Shown: positions 24,301-32,828, counted from the stretch's first letter. The stretch: 64,000 nucleotides of DNA from Candidatus Kuenenia stuttgartensis (GCA_945906725.1 CAMDRI010000006.1:1-64000); one strand, 5' to 3'. Numbers and translations: made by a program. The notes: a model not told the origin generated them from the letters alone.

Positions 24301-24706
24301 ATCGCGCTACTTGGCGCGGTTGACCTCTGGCAAGTACCGCACGCTGTGGACCCCGCTGCGTCATCGCTCATTGCGAGTCGATGATGCAACTGGGACAACC
24401 TGTCGGTTGGAACAACTCAGCGGCAGCACTCGCGAACTGCTGCTGTTGGCGATTCGGTTGGCTCTCGTCGAGGACTTCAACCGTGGCGGCGTCAATCTGC
24501 CGCTGTTGCTGGACGACGTCCTGCTGACGCTCGACCCGTCACGAGCCGCTGTCGCCGTAAATGAACTGGTCGCCTTCGCGCAGCGCGGACATCAAGTGCT
24601 GTTCTTCACCTGCCACCCGCACCTGACGAGCTTGTTCACGAATGCGGGATGCCCGAATCTACGGCTCAGCCAGTACGCGGCGGCTACTGAGCGACTGGCA
24701 GGGTAG
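21377..24706 (+). CDS. SbcC/YhaN-like AAA ATPase with central membrane hairpin
   Basis: 1109 residues. The N-terminus MKITEIEIEQFGPW leads to Walker A GVNESGKS at residues 31-38. Two long coiled-coil arms follow. Between them, about residues 518-575, lie two hydrophobic segments (WVLGVLGFFAVGGIVLALLG and YAILGTVCGGLALALKL), as in YhaN-type proteins, so the coil apex may be membrane-anchored. The C-terminal half-domain has the signature LSGSTRELLLLAIRLAL near 1014 and Walker B LPLLLDDVLLTLD near 1045, followed by a conserved His (FFTCH). Related Rad50/SbcC proteins work with an SbcD/Mre11 nuclease on DNA ends. In-frame repeat sequence occurs at residues about 611-645. The stop TAG belongs to another repeat. 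Confidence 0.85.
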   Translation: MKITEIEIEQFGPWIDLSLPIAGEGLTVVSGVNESGKSALRRFIRGVLFGFQAEDTRRHPNVGSLQIRHRGRLFEIRRTAHDGGSGLVTSRWLTPANASRAHGSSLIEHCDFEIEDDVEEETRFEPESTTLPLTDTLSDVVGNLSEKLFDQIFSLGLNQLHELSNLADADVAKAIHGETLGPFGQTLLAARDEMSHNSERLWDEARQNGLPSLLARYEQLTEQVEDQEQRLKRYGDMIRLRRHHERRLAALRSRRSQVQESLRGYTHIERVWTPWQRLRNLQAELLRLPRIDDFPEGGIARFDHIEQELQTALKCREALIGEAKQFHRDAKKITVARELRRCSASMRALLDQREHIGRVEERARASHAAVKQQKEKLDAAVTSLGEGWTTVKLEALDTSVAAHYRLVEKARQFRRAASKRNKWKQRLTRLSQLCQQQSADLEAAAKKLRGISLEDALRQARQQRAGSMLSIPIARAVSTISTSDPEIEHLHSRIVELEQRRVSISRQIERLEPRLILPKWVLGVLGFFAVGGIVLALLGLATGFASNALAGAAYAILGTVCGGLALALKLHFEQQVRDSLAAMNDELRDNEARLREARESWQTLTGIESNSSRHIPCADDSAHGVCGLQTGSGEQPAGLNAGGLFSKSTSREEEFTVEELERLIESKRELARNQQKRTPWRTRFDAASQELTTARQSWCDTLKQLGLTESVRVAETFDLWQRLAATNELLKAFQSAEMEFKRHLEGVQTTRSRIVELLHRLNRRDLEQRTTAEVFQIWEQDLAKLTATLQERLRLRREERRRRAEAAEYSEKIDDLRLQRSALLRQGCATDRDDYARRTIIVERHRQLHDQIDETKDELAAAGRANPELAIVEDDLVRFDSSQHATQLTNLRRESADNDEEIERLHEELGRARLEIEQMESDDEPSDVRLDREIVRSQIKTLAEEWLADEWTAQAIDGICARYERVCQPGILAAASRYLARLTSGKYRTLWTPLRHRSLRVDDATGTTCRLEQLSGSTRELLLLAIRLALVEDFNRGGVNLPLLLDDVLLTLDPSRAAVAVNELVAFAQRGHQVLFFTCHPHLTSLFTNAGCPNLRLSQYAAATERLAG
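23208..23310. repeat. Composite repeat inserted in frame in the ATPase gene
   Basis: GTAGCCGGCACATTCCGTGT is followed by CCGCACACGGAGTGTGTGG, giving alternative stems, and then by the hairpin CCCGCC...GGCGGG. Translation gives SSRHIPCADDSAHGVCGLQT and AGLNAGGLF, which have no coiled-coil character, in the middle of a predicted coil. The context indicates insertion of two adjacent repeat units. Confidence 0.78.
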
Positions 24707-24786
24707 GTCAGGCTTTCCAGCCTTATCCGAACATGAACACGACCTCGATCACCAATCGGGTCAGCCTGGATAGGCTAACCTACTAT
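24703..24786. repeat. Imperfect inverted repeat after the ATPase gene
   Basis: GTAGGTCAGGCTTTCCAGCC at the ATPase stop faces CCTGGATAGGCTAACCTAC near 24770. The arms are imperfect. The first arm contains the stop codon of the ATPase gene; the second lies directly before the ribosome binding site of the next gene. Confidence 0.65.
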
Positions 24787-24797
24787 GGAGACCAACG

Positions 24798-25733
24798 ATG
24801 CTTTCCACTCGTCGCATATTTCTGCAGACCGGCGTCGCCGCAGTTGCCGCCGGCACGTTGCTCGACACGCTCTCGGCGGTAGACCGTCTGCCGATCGTGG
24901 ATTGCCACACGCACTTCTACGATCCGACTCGGCCGGAAGGTGTCCCTTGGCCGGGCAAGGGCGATGCGGTCCTGTATCGAACGATTCTGCCGAAATTTTT
25001 TTTGGAACAGGCGGCTCCGGTCGGCGTCACGAAGACGATTGTGGTTGAGGCCAGTCCACGCGTGGAAGACAACGCTTGGCTGCTCGATCTGGCCGCGAAG
25101 AATCCGTCGATCATCGGCGTGGTCGGCAACCTGACTCCGGGCAAGCCGGAGTTTGCCGGGCACCTGAAACGCTTCACGGCGAACAAGCTCTATCGAGGTA
25201 TTCGCGTCGGTCACGGTGCTGTGAAAGCGGGGCTCGATCAGCCGGAATTTCTGGCGGACATCAAACGATTGGCGGAACTCGGACTGGAACTGGATATCAA
25301 TGGCGGACCCGACATGCCGGCCGACGTCGCGCGGTTGGCGGAGAAACTGCCCGATCTGCGAATCGTCATCAATCACCTCGGTAACGTGGACGTGGACGGT
25401 GCTGAGCCACCGAAATCGTGGCAAGACGGAATGCTTGCCGCCGCGAAACATCCGCGCGTCTTCTGCAAGGTGTCGGCACTCGTCGAGCATGCCAAGCCGA
25501 AGTCAGGTGAGAAAAAAGTTCCCGAAGAGGTCGAGTTCTATCGGCCGATCCTGGACTCGATTTGGAATATTTTTGGCGACGACCGCTTGATCTACGGCAG
25601 CAACTGGCCGGTCAGCGACCACGCCGCTTCGTACAAGACGCTCTTCTCGATCGTGAACCAGTACGTGACCGCTCGCGGTCCAGCGACTGCCGAAAAGTTC
25701 TTTTGGAAGAATTCTCACGCAGCGTATCTGTGA
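24798..25733 (+). CDS. Tat-exported amidohydrolase (amidohydrolase 2 family)
   Basis: 311 residues from an ATG with GGAG upstream. The N-terminus STRRIFLQTGVAAVAAGTLL is a twin-arginine signal, so the folded enzyme is exported. LPIVDCHTHFYDPTRPEGVP carries the HxH metal site on strand 1 of the TIM barrel. IVVEASPRVEDNAWLLDLA, IGVVGNLTPG, VINHLGN and LIYGSNWPVSD follow the order of amidohydrolase-2 lactone or carboxylate hydrolases and decarboxylases. The substrate is unknown. The gene stands alone; glnN converges on it. Confidence 0.85.
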   Translation: MLSTRRIFLQTGVAAVAAGTLLDTLSAVDRLPIVDCHTHFYDPTRPEGVPWPGKGDAVLYRTILPKFFLEQAAPVGVTKTIVVEASPRVEDNAWLLDLAAKNPSIIGVVGNLTPGKPEFAGHLKRFTANKLYRGIRVGHGAVKAGLDQPEFLADIKRLAELGLELDINGGPDMPADVARLAEKLPDLRIVINHLGNVDVDGAEPPKSWQDGMLAAAKHPRVFCKVSALVEHAKPKSGEKKVPEEVEFYRPILDSIWNIFGDDRLIYGSNWPVSDHAASYKTLFSIVNQYVTARGPATAEKFFWKNSHAAYL

Positions 25734-25737
25734 GAGC

Positions 25738-25795
25738 CGTAGCGGACGAGCCTCGTCCGCCGTGGCGGAATCGACGCGAGACGCGTCGACCACGA
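25738..25795. repeat. Family G-like repeat between amidohydrolase and glnN
   Basis: GCGGACGAGCCTCGTCCGC is a near-perfect hairpin and is followed by GACGCGAGACGCGTCGACCA, related to the sequences at 40180-40252 and 59066-59122. Confidence 0.65.
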
Positions 25796-25832
25796 AAAAA
25801 GGCGAGTCCGTGTCGGGTGACTCGGACTCGCC
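25794..25832 (-). terminator. Intrinsic terminator of glnN
   Basis: Read on the minus strand, GGCGAGTCCG and CGGACTCGCC form a perfect 10-base stem with a 12-base loop, immediately followed by six T. It lies 28 bases beyond the glnN stop codon and is a textbook Rho-independent terminator. Confidence 0.88.
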
Positions 25833-25859
25833 TGTTCGATTCAAAACTCGTTCCGCAAA

Positions 25860-28037
25860 TTAACGGATGAAGAGCATTTCGCGGTAGGTTGGCAGCGGCC
25901 AGAGGTCGTCAGCGACGATACCCTCGAGTTCATCGGCCACATTGCGGACCTTCAGCATCGCGGGGCACACTTCGTCGCGGTAGTGCTTGGCGTGAGCCAA
26001 AACATCGCCGCTGGTAGAGTGCTCGACCGCGTGCTCCAGTTGCTTGATTGCTCCTTCGAGTTGGCCGGTTAGTTCGGTCACCCGATCCAGCGAGCTGGTG
26101 TCGGGAGTGCGGCCGCAGCCCTTCATCGCGACGGCGGTTTGAGCCAGCTCACCTTGATAACGGTACGCGGCGGGTAGGATCGACGAGCGAGCCATGCCCA
26201 GGCACAAGCGGCCTTCGGAGTTGATGTCTTTGCAATACCGCTCCATGTAAATCTCGTAGCGGCTTTCGGTCTCACGCGGGCTGAGCACTCCGTACTTGTC
26301 GAACAGAGCGATTGCTTCCGGAGCTTTGATCGAACCGAGAGCGTCGACCGTGTTGCGAAGGTTCGGCAGGCCGCGTTTCTCGGCTTCGCTGTGCCACTCT
26401 TCCGAGTAGTTGTTGCCGTTGAAGACCACCGCCTTGTGTTGCTTGTAGATGCTCTGAACGAGCGACTGCACAGCGGCAGGGAGTTTGCTGGAGTCGCCAC
26501 CGGTGGACTTTTCCAATTCGGTCGCGACGAAGTCCAAGCTCTCGGCGATGATCGTGTTGAGCACGACCAACGGGCCGGAGATGGATTGGTTCGATCCGAC
26601 CGCTCGGAACTCAAACTTGTTGCCGGTGAACGCGAACGGACTGGTGCGGTTGCGGTCGCCAGCGTCCTTCGGAAGCGGAGGCAGCGTGTCGACGCCGATC
26701 GTCAGGTAGCCACCCTTCTTCGAGGACTCGGCCTTGCCCCTTTCGATCTGCTCGAAGACATCGGTCAGCATGTCGCCGAGGAAGATCGAGATGATCGCTG
26801 GCGGAGCTTCGTTCGCACCGAGGCGATGATCGTTGCCCGCGTGAGCAATCGAGGCTCGCAGCAGCTTCGAGTGCTTGTGGACCGCGCGAATTACGGCGGC
26901 GCAGAAGACCAGGAACTGCATGTTCTGGTGCGGGTTGTCGCCTGGTTCGAGCAGGTTCGCCGACTCGGTGCCGAGCGACCAGTTGAGATGCTTGCCGCTG
27001 CCGTTGATGCCAGCGAACGGCTTCTCGTGCAGCAAGCAGGCGAGGCCGTACTTCGGGGCGATCTTTTGCAGCATCAGCATGATCTGCTGCTGATGATCGG
27101 TCGCGACGTTCGCGTTCTCGTAGATTGGAGCCAACTCGTACTGCGACGGAGCGACCTCGTTGTGTCGCGTCTTCACCGGGACACCGAGCTTGTACAGCTC
27201 ACGCTCGGTTTCGAGCATGCAGGCGAGGACTCGATCCGGGATCGCACCGAAGTACTGATCTTCGAATTCTTGCCCCTTCGGCGGCTTGGCTCCGAACAGC
27301 GTCCGGCCGCAGATGTTCAAGTCGGGCCGCGAGAAATAGAAGTTGCGGTCGATCAGGAAGTACTCTTGTTCCGGTCCGCCGGTCGCGAAGACGTAATCGG
27401 GATTGCTGTTGCCCAGCGCCTTCAGCACTCGCTGAGCTTGCTTGTTGAGCGCCTGCATCGAACGCAGCACGGGGGTCTTCTTGTCGAGAGCCTCGCCGGT
27501 CCACGAGCAGAACGCGGTCGGGATGCACAGCGTGGTGCCGTTCGGGTTCTCCATAATGTACGCCGGGGAAGTCACGTCCCACGCCGTGTAGCCACGAGCC
27601 TCAAACGTTGCGCGGATGCCGCCGCTGGGGAAGGACGATGCGTCCGGCTCACCTTGAATCAACTGCTTGCCGGTGAACTCGGAGATCGCACTGCCGTCGC
27701 CGGTCGGAGCGAGGAACGAGTCGTGTTTCTCGGCGGTGATGCCAGTCAACGGCTGAAAGACGTGAGCGTAGTGGGTCGCACCCTTCTCCAAGGCCCAGTC
27801 GCGCATCGCGGTGGCGACGGCGTCGGAGATGCTGGGGTCGATCTTCTCGCCGCGCTTGATTGTCCGCTGCAAAGCCTTGAAGGCCGGCTTCGGCAGGCGT
27901 GCCCGCATTTCCTTTTCGTTGAACGTGTTGACGCCGAACAGCGACGGGCTGGGAACTTCGCGGAAGTTCAACGGCGTGGCGTCCGACTTGTAGTTGATCA
28001 CGGCGGCGATGGCAGATGCACGAGCATTGGAAGACAT
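25860..28037 (-). CDS. glnN: Glutamine synthetase type III
   Basis: The enzyme makes glutamine from glutamate, ammonia and ATP in the cytoplasm. 725 residues from the ATG at 28037 (GGAG upstream), the usual GSIII length; 55 leader residues of the track are dropped. Family features are [21 protein letters not shown] at the start, [53 protein letters not shown], and the GS catalytic-core region [20 protein letters not shown] with [19 protein letters not shown] enzymes are not regulated by adenylylation at the GSI site. No other nitrogen genes are adjacent, although a PTS-Ntr-like cluster lies at 45478-48565. Confidence 0.97.
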   Translation of the reverse strand: MSSNARASAIAAVINYKSDATPLNFREVPSPSLFGVNTFNEKEMRARLPKPAFKALQRTIKRGEKIDPSISDAVATAMRDWALEKGATHYAHVFQPLTGITAEKHDSFLAPTGDGSAISEFTGKQLIQGEPDASSFPSGGIRATFEARGYTAWDVTSPAYIMENPNGTTLCIPTAFCSWTGEALDKKTPVLRSMQALNKQAQRVLKALGNSNPDYVFATGGPEQEYFLIDRNFYFSRPDLNICGRTLFGAKPPKGQEFEDQYFGAIPDRVLACMLETERELYKLGVPVKTRHNEVAPSQYELAPIYENANVATDHQQQIMLMLQKIAPKYGLACLLHEKPFAGINGSGKHLNWSLGTESANLLEPGDNPHQNMQFLVFCAAVIRAVHKHSKLLRASIAHAGNDHRLGANEAPPAIISIFLGDMLTDVFEQIERGKAESSKKGGYLTIGVDTLPPLPKDAGDRNRTSPFAFTGNKFEFRAVGSNQSISGPLVVLNTIIAESLDFVATELEKSTGGDSSKLPAAVQSLVQSIYKQHKAVVFNGNNYSEEWHSEAEKRGLPNLRNTVDALGSIKAPEAIALFDKYGVLSPRETESRYEIYMERYCKDINSEGRLCLGMARSSILPAAYRYQGELAQTAVAMKGCGRTPDTSSLDRVTELTGQLEGAIKQLEHAVEHSTSGDVLAHAKHYRDEVCPAMLKVRNVADELEGIVADDLWPLPTYREMLFIR

Positions 28038-28469
28038 TAAGCGCAACTCCTGGGACAAAAATCTGGCTCGAAAACCAAAATGACATGACGACGTTCCACG
28101 AAAAGAGTGTCCTCGAGCAACACACTCTCCCCGCAATCTCTGCTGCTGGAGCACGACTTGTGCCGGCCCCGCGATGCTCGGTCGCAACCCACTGCGCCGC
28201 ACCGCTATTTCGGAAGTCGGCCGAACTCCTGCTGACGCGGATTGCTCCGAGCCTCAGCAATCTTGCCGCTGACTCAGGCAACCCGCCCGACTTCGCAATC
28301 GTTCTTCGCGGCGGCCGCCAAGCTAGGCGATTACCGCGAACGGGGGCATCCTAATAGTGCTTTCGTCCGCCTTCAACGCAGCGCCGCGACAATGTGCTCC
28401 TGACCTCGCCGAGATTCATTTTCGCGGCCTCGCGGGTACAGTCATCGCCCCCAAATTCAGGATGCCCGC
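28038..28469. other. Divergent intergenic region glnN / phyH-like gene
   Basis: 432 bases hold the leaders of two divergent genes. AGAGTGT...ACACTCT (28104-28128) can form a 7-base stem with an 11-base loop in the glnN leader. No consensus promoter, recognisable glutamine-sensing RNA or ORF with family features was found. Confidence 0.5.
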
Positions 28470-29261
28470 ATGAGCCATTTCCGCATTTCCGCTGGTCAAA
28501 TTGACCAATTCGAGGAGGACGGATTTTTCATCGTTCCGAACCTGCTCGACTCCGAAGAAGTCATGCTGCTCAGCCAGATCGCTCGCGCGGATCGCGAACT
28601 GACTTTGAAAAAAGCCACCCGCGCCGACGGCGAAGGGGGGGCGATCGAACTCGTCGTCGAGAACGAACTCCCGGACGATTCGATCTACAGCGCGATCGTC
28701 CGCAGCGAACGAATCGTCAACGCGATGGAAACGCTGTTGCTCGACGAGGTCTACCACTACCACCACAAGATGATCCTGAAGGAGCCGCGCGTCGGCGGCG
28801 CGTGGGCTTGGCATCAGGATTACGGCTACTGGTACAACAACGGCTGTCTGTTTCCACACCTGGCAAGCTGCATGATCGCGCTCGACAAGGCGACGCGTGA
28901 GAACGGCTGCTTGCAAGTCCTCCGCGGCTCGCAGCATCTGGGCCGCATCGACCACGGCAAGACCGGCGATCAGACTGGAGCCGACCTCGAACGAGTCACC
29001 GCCGCGCTGGAACGGTTCGAGTTGGTCCACTGCGAACTCGATCCCGGCTCGGCGATTTTCTTCGACTGCAACTTGCTGCACCGCTCCGACCAAAACAAGA
29101 GTGAACAACCGCGTTGGGCCTTCATCTGCTGCTACAACGCCAAGCACAACGACCCGTACAAAGATTCGCGTCACCCGCGTTACTCGTTGCTAGAACGATG
29201 GGACGACGCGCGTGTCTTGGAAGTCGGGCGACGACAATTGGCGGCGTTGTCGCCAAACTAA
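28470..29261 (+). CDS. Phytanoyl-CoA dioxygenase (PhyH) family protein
   Basis: 263 residues from an ATG with AGGA upstream. Members are Fe(II)/2-oxoglutarate-dependent oxygenases. FEEDGFFIVPNLLDSEEV is the typical start, and WAWHQDYGYWYNNG supplies the H-x-D iron ligands. CMIALDKATRENGCLQVLRG and GSQHLGRIDHG are the usual core strands, and NLLHRSDQNKS provides the distal His and a nearby polar residue for 2-oxoglutarate. No signal peptide is present. The substrate cannot be told from sequence. The stop codon lies in a family F repeat arm. Confidence 0.9.
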   Translation: MSHFRISAGQIDQFEEDGFFIVPNLLDSEEVMLLSQIARADRELTLKKATRADGEGGAIELVVENELPDDSIYSAIVRSERIVNAMETLLLDEVYHYHHKMILKEPRVGGAWAWHQDYGYWYNNGCLFPHLASCMIALDKATRENGCLQVLRGSQHLGRIDHGKTGDQTGADLERVTAALERFELVHCELDPGSAIFFDCNLLHRSDQNKSEQPRWAFICCYNAKHNDPYKDSRHPRYSLLERWDDARVLEVGRRQLAALSPN

Positions 29262-29351
29262 CCCGAAGCGTCAGCGAGGGCGGACGCTTCACCGATTCCC
29301 GGAATCCAAGTCATTTGAAGCGCCGGCCCTCGCTGACGCTTCGGGTTGGTT
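29255..29351. repeat. Family F inverted repeat after the phyH-like gene
   Basis: The arms (about 29255-29281 and 29325-29351) begin AAACTAACCCGAAGCGTCAG and end CTGACGCTTCGGGTTGGTTT. A single related arm is found at 46752-46780. The first arm supplies the TAA stop of the preceding gene. Confidence 0.87.
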
Positions 29352-29375
29352 TGCGTACTCGAAAGGGCCGTTCTC

Positions 29376-30542
29376 ATGTCTCCTCAGCTTTTGCGATTCC
29401 TGTTGGGCGTGCTGCTGTTGAGCGTCACAGTCCCCGCGTCACCGGCCGCTGATCTTGTTGCTAGCGACAAGGGGAAACTCAGCGACGACAAGATGACTCG
29501 CTGGTTTAATCTGCGAGTCCTCAACGTCGAAGGTCAGGCGTGGAAGGAAACGAAGTCTCCGTTCGATCGCTTCCCGGCCAAGGCGGAGAAAACCGTCCGC
29601 GCGGGTGTGTGGGGTCTGAGCCAGCATTCTGCCGGTCTGTGTGCTCGCTTCGAGACGAATGCCCCGTCGCTCAAAGCCAAGTGGGTGTTGACCTCGGCGA
29701 AGCTGGAGATGCCGCACATGCCAGCTACAGGAGTCAGCGGCCTCGATTTGTACGTCCGCTCGGAGGACGGTTTTTGGCGCTGGCTGGCGAACGGGCGGCC
29801 GTCTGCTCAGTCGAACGACGCGACGTTGGTCTCAAATCTTCCGCCGCTGCGAAAGCCGACGGAGACGCGAGAGTTTTTGCTGTACTTGCCGCTCTACAAC
29901 GGAGTCAGTGCGGTCGAGATCGGCTTGCCCGCTGACGCGAAGCTGTCAAAGGCAGAACCTTACAAAAACGAAGACGGCTCGCTGCGTAAGCCAATCGTGT
30001 TCTACGGCACGTCGATCACACAGGGAGGCTGTGCGTCTCGGCCGGGGATGGTTCACACGGCGATTCTTCAGCGGCGACTGGATCATCCGGTCGTGAATCT
30101 CGGCTTCAGCGGAAACGGCAAGATGGAAATGGAAGTCGTCGAACTGATGGCCGAGATCGACGCTTCCTGCTACGTCATCGACTGTCTGCCGAACCTTGAA
30201 CCCAAAGAGGTCGCCGAACGGACCGAACCGCTGGTCCGCAAGCTTCGAGAAGTGCGGCCGAAGACACCGATCCTGCTCGTCGAGGACCGCAGCTACAGCG
30301 ACTCATTCCTGGTGACGTCGAAGCGCGAGCGAAACGAATACAACCGGCACGCACTGCACTCGGCACATGCTCGGCTGAGAGGTGATGGGGTTGAGGGCCT
30401 GTTTTATCTCGACGGCGATTTCCTGCTGGGTGCGGACAACGAGGGGACCGTCGATAGTTCGCATCCAACCGACCTCGGCTTCTTCCGCCAAGCGGATGCG
30501 TTCGAGCAAATCCTGCGGCCGATTTTATTCGGTGACAAATGA
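29376..30542 (+). CDS. Secreted SGNH/GDSL-family hydrolase
   Basis: 388 residues from the ATG at 29376, dropping ten track residues. A signal peptide (LLRFLLGVLLLSVTVPASPA/A) indicates export. Residues about 30-190 form a beta-rich N-terminal domain typical of two-domain SGNH proteins. The catalytic part starts PIVFYGTSITQGGCASRPGM, with the nucleophile Ser in block I. NLGFSGNGKMEMEV gives block II Gly, YVIDCLPNL takes the block III position, and SSHPTDLGF carries the C-terminal Asp/His of block V. The family contains esterases acting on acylated carbohydrates; the exact substrate is unknown. The stop codon abuts an AT-rich repeat. Confidence 0.88.
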   Translation: MSPQLLRFLLGVLLLSVTVPASPAADLVASDKGKLSDDKMTRWFNLRVLNVEGQAWKETKSPFDRFPAKAEKTVRAGVWGLSQHSAGLCARFETNAPSLKAKWVLTSAKLEMPHMPATGVSGLDLYVRSEDGFWRWLANGRPSAQSNDATLVSNLPPLRKPTETREFLLYLPLYNGVSAVEIGLPADAKLSKAEPYKNEDGSLRKPIVFYGTSITQGGCASRPGMVHTAILQRRLDHPVVNLGFSGNGKMEMEVVELMAEIDASCYVIDCLPNLEPKEVAERTEPLVRKLREVRPKTPILLVEDRSYSDSFLVTSKRERNEYNRHALHSAHARLRGDGVEGLFYLDGDFLLGADNEGTVDSSHPTDLGFFRQADAFEQILRPILFGDK

Positions 30543-30617
30543 CCAATGAGCAATTACGAATATCTCACGTTCGTGTTTTGCGATTCGAATTTTGTCATTC
30601 GTCATTCGTAATTCACG
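30535..30617. repeat. AT-rich inverted repeat after the SGNH gene
   Basis: GACAAATGACCAATGAGCAA then TTACGAAT faces TTTTGTCATTCGTCATTCG then TAATTC. It resembles family A in base composition and in its short tandem units. The TGA stop of the SGNH gene lies inside the first arm. Confidence 0.65.
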
Positions 30618-30719
30618 TCGCCGCACCGCCTTGACGGTCGAAAGAGGGCACTCGTATCATCGCCCGCCTTTGACCAAAATCCGCCGCAAGAAACCGGAAA
30701 ATCTCGCTGAAAGACCGAT

Positions 30720-31634
30720 ATGAAACCTGAGCCGATGCAACATTCCAACGCCTTGCCGAACTCCCAGTCGCCACTGGTGAAATGGTTCGACCAGTACGGC
30801 AACGGGACGACCATCGTCGCCTGCGTAGCGATGATTGGCGGAGCGATTTGGTACTCGTACACGAAGACGTCGTCCTCTCGCAGCGAGGCCGCTTGGGCGC
30901 AGTACAGCCAGGCACGCTCGGCCGAGGACTTCGGCAACATCGCTGACGTCTACTCGAACACCGAAGTCGGCACCTGGGCACGCTTGGGCGAGGGAGAACG
31001 CCTGGCCGATTCCGGCATCGCGCTGATGTTCACCGATCGCGAGGCGGCGTTGGGAGAACTCAAGAAAGCGGATGAGGCCTTCCGCAAGGTGCTTGACAAT
31101 AAGTCCGCATCCGACGTCGCTCGCGAGCGTGCCGCGTGGGGCTTGGCGAAATTGACGGAAGCTCAATCCGACAGCGACACGATCAAGGCCATCGAAGGCT
31201 ACACCGCGCTGCTCAGCCAATTCCCGAAGTCGATCTACAAAGCGGCTGCCGAAGAACGGATCGAATCGCTGAAGTCGCCGGATGCCAAAGAGTTCTACGC
31301 CTGGTTCCACAAGCAACATCCGAAGCCACCCGATCCCAAGAAGCCGAAGGACGGACTGCCGGACGGACATCCATTGCTCGACTCATTGTTGGATGACAAG
31401 CCAGAAGGAGAAAAGTCCGAGAGCAAAAAATCGGAAGCCAAGGACGACGAAAAGCCGGACGAATCGAAGCCAGATGCCAAGAAGGATGCGAAGGATTCTG
31501 AGACCGAGAAAGCTCCCGACGACAAGTCGAAGAAAGACGAGAAGCCGGCCGAGGAACCGAAATCGGACAAGCCCAAAACGGATGACCCGAAATCGGAGAG
31601 CAAGGACAAGGATGCCCCGGCGGAATCCAAATGA
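30720..31634 (+). CDS. Membrane-anchored TPR protein with Lys/Asp/Glu-rich tail
   Basis: 304 residues. A single transmembrane segment near residues 30-46 (GTTIVACVAMIGGAIWYSY) follows a short cytoplasmic N-terminus. Residues about 60-190 are TPR-like helices (AAWAQYSQARSAEDFGNIAD and AALGELKKADEAFRKVLDNK), an arrangement similar to YfgM/AncM-type proteins. The last 85 residues consist almost only of Lys, Asp, Glu, Ser and Pro and are surely disordered. The stop overlaps the start of the pseudouridine synthase gene (ATGA), so the two are translationally coupled. The function is unknown; a binding or chaperone-linked role is conceivable from the fold. Confidence 0.77.
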   Translation: MKPEPMQHSNALPNSQSPLVKWFDQYGNGTTIVACVAMIGGAIWYSYTKTSSSRSEAAWAQYSQARSAEDFGNIADVYSNTEVGTWARLGEGERLADSGIALMFTDREAALGELKKADEAFRKVLDNKSASDVARERAAWGLAKLTEAQSDSDTIKAIEGYTALLSQFPKSIYKAAAEERIESLKSPDAKEFYAWFHKQHPKPPDPKKPKDGLPDGHPLLDSLLDDKPEGEKSESKKSEAKDDEKPDESKPDAKKDAKDSETEKAPDDKSKKDEKPAEEPKSDKPKTDDPKSESKDKDAPAESK

Positions 31635-32803
31635 ACGGTTCTAAAGTGTCCGTGCCGGACGGGGGGGTTGAAAACCTGCCCATTGAGTTGCTCGACAGCG
31701 AGGAAGAATCGGATGCTGGCTCCGCTGACAGTGAATCTTCGGTAGTCACGCTTTCTTCCGAGCCAGTCCGCGTTGTTGTCGAAGCTCGCGCGCACGGCTG
31801 GCGAGTCGATCACTATCTCTCGCGGCTGTTTCCGAACTACAGCCGAGCGTTGTTTCAACGGGCGCTCGAGCAAAAGTCGGTCGTGTTGAACGGTCTCGCC
31901 GTCAAAGCCGCTCGCCGATTGCGAGTCAACGACGTGCTTGACGTGCGGCTGCCCGAACTGCCTGACAGCAGCTTGCCGCCGGAAGACATCCCGATCGACG
32001 TGCTGTTCGAGGACGAGCATCTCGTGGTGCTCAACAAGCCGGCGAACATGATCACGCATCCGGGCAAGGGACACTATCGCGGCACGCTGGCGGGAGCGTT
32101 GCAGTTTCATTTCAACCAACTCAGCAACGTCGCAGGGCAGCTTCGGCCGGGAATCGTGCATCGGCTCGACAAGGACACTAGCGGCGTCATCGTCATTGCT
32201 AAGAACAACCAGGTCCACTGCAAGCTGAGCGAACAGTTCGAGGCTCGCACGACCGTCAAAGAATACCGAGCCATCGTCTGGGGTGAGGTCGCTCAGGACA
32301 GCGGCGTCATCGACACACATCTCCGCATCAACCCAAAAGTCCGCGAAAAAATGCAGGTCTGCGAGGCGGGGGGGAATGCTCGTCAAGCCGTCACGCACTT
32401 CGAGGTCGCCGAACGCTTTCGCGGTTTCACGTTCATGCACCTCAAACCGAAGACCGGTCGTACGCACCAACTCCGTCTGCACATGTCGCATCTCGGCCAC
32501 TCGATCGTCGCCGACGAACTCTACGGTGGCGGCAAATGCCTGCGGGTTGCCGATGTGGATGGCAGTGTCGTTCAAGCCGAACGGGAAACGCTGCTTTCTC
32601 GCAAAGCCGAATCGGCTGCCAAGAAGTCCGGCTTCGACTCGGTGGTCGACACGTTCGACGACGTCCTGATCCGCCGCCAAGCTCTGCACGCCTTTCGATT
32701 GAGCTTTCGGCATCCGGAGAGTGGAATACCGATGACGTTCGAGGCTCCGTGGCCACAGGACTTCGAGGCCACTCTTTCCACGCTGCGTCAGCAGCAGAAA
32801 TAG
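31631..32803 (+). CDS. RluA/RluD family pseudouridine synthase
   Basis: Converts uridine to pseudouridine, probably in large-subunit rRNA. 390 residues. An acidic N-terminal extension of about 50 residues is unusual. The S4 RNA-binding domain follows (RVDHYLSRLFPNYSRALFQR). The catalytic domain has VLNKPANMITHPGKG, the motif GIVHRLDKDTSGVIVIAKN with the catalytic Asp, KEYRAIVWG and KTGRTHQLRLHMSHLGH. A further insert (residues about 315-355) separates this from the final LHAFRLSFRHP strand. It overlaps the upstream TPR gene by four bases. RluD is the closest characterised type; I leave the symbol open because RluA-family specificities differ. Confidence 0.93.
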   Translation: MNGSKVSVPDGGVENLPIELLDSEEESDAGSADSESSVVTLSSEPVRVVVEARAHGWRVDHYLSRLFPNYSRALFQRALEQKSVVLNGLAVKAARRLRVNDVLDVRLPELPDSSLPPEDIPIDVLFEDEHLVVLNKPANMITHPGKGHYRGTLAGALQFHFNQLSNVAGQLRPGIVHRLDKDTSGVIVIAKNNQVHCKLSEQFEARTTVKEYRAIVWGEVAQDSGVIDTHLRINPKVREKMQVCEAGGNARQAVTHFEVAERFRGFTFMHLKPKTGRTHQLRLHMSHLGHSIVADELYGGGKCLRVADVDGSVVQAERETLLSRKAESAAKKSGFDSVVDTFDDVLIRRQALHAFRLSFRHPESGIPMTFEAPWPQDFEATLSTLRQQQK

Positions 32804-32828
32804 GTCGGGCAAGAGTGCCCAACCTACG
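32803..32828. repeat. Family E hairpin repeat
   Basis: GGTCGGGCAAGAGTGCCCAA then CCTACG forms a GTCGGGCA/TGCCCAAC hairpin. The sequence recurs in inverse orientation at 48572-48597. The preceding TAG stop is part of the same repeat edge. Confidence 0.75.

Noticed and set aside
26391-28040. 549-aa plus-strand ORF
   Set aside because: It lies entirely opposite glnN, whose identity is certain. Long antisense ORFs follow from codon bias.
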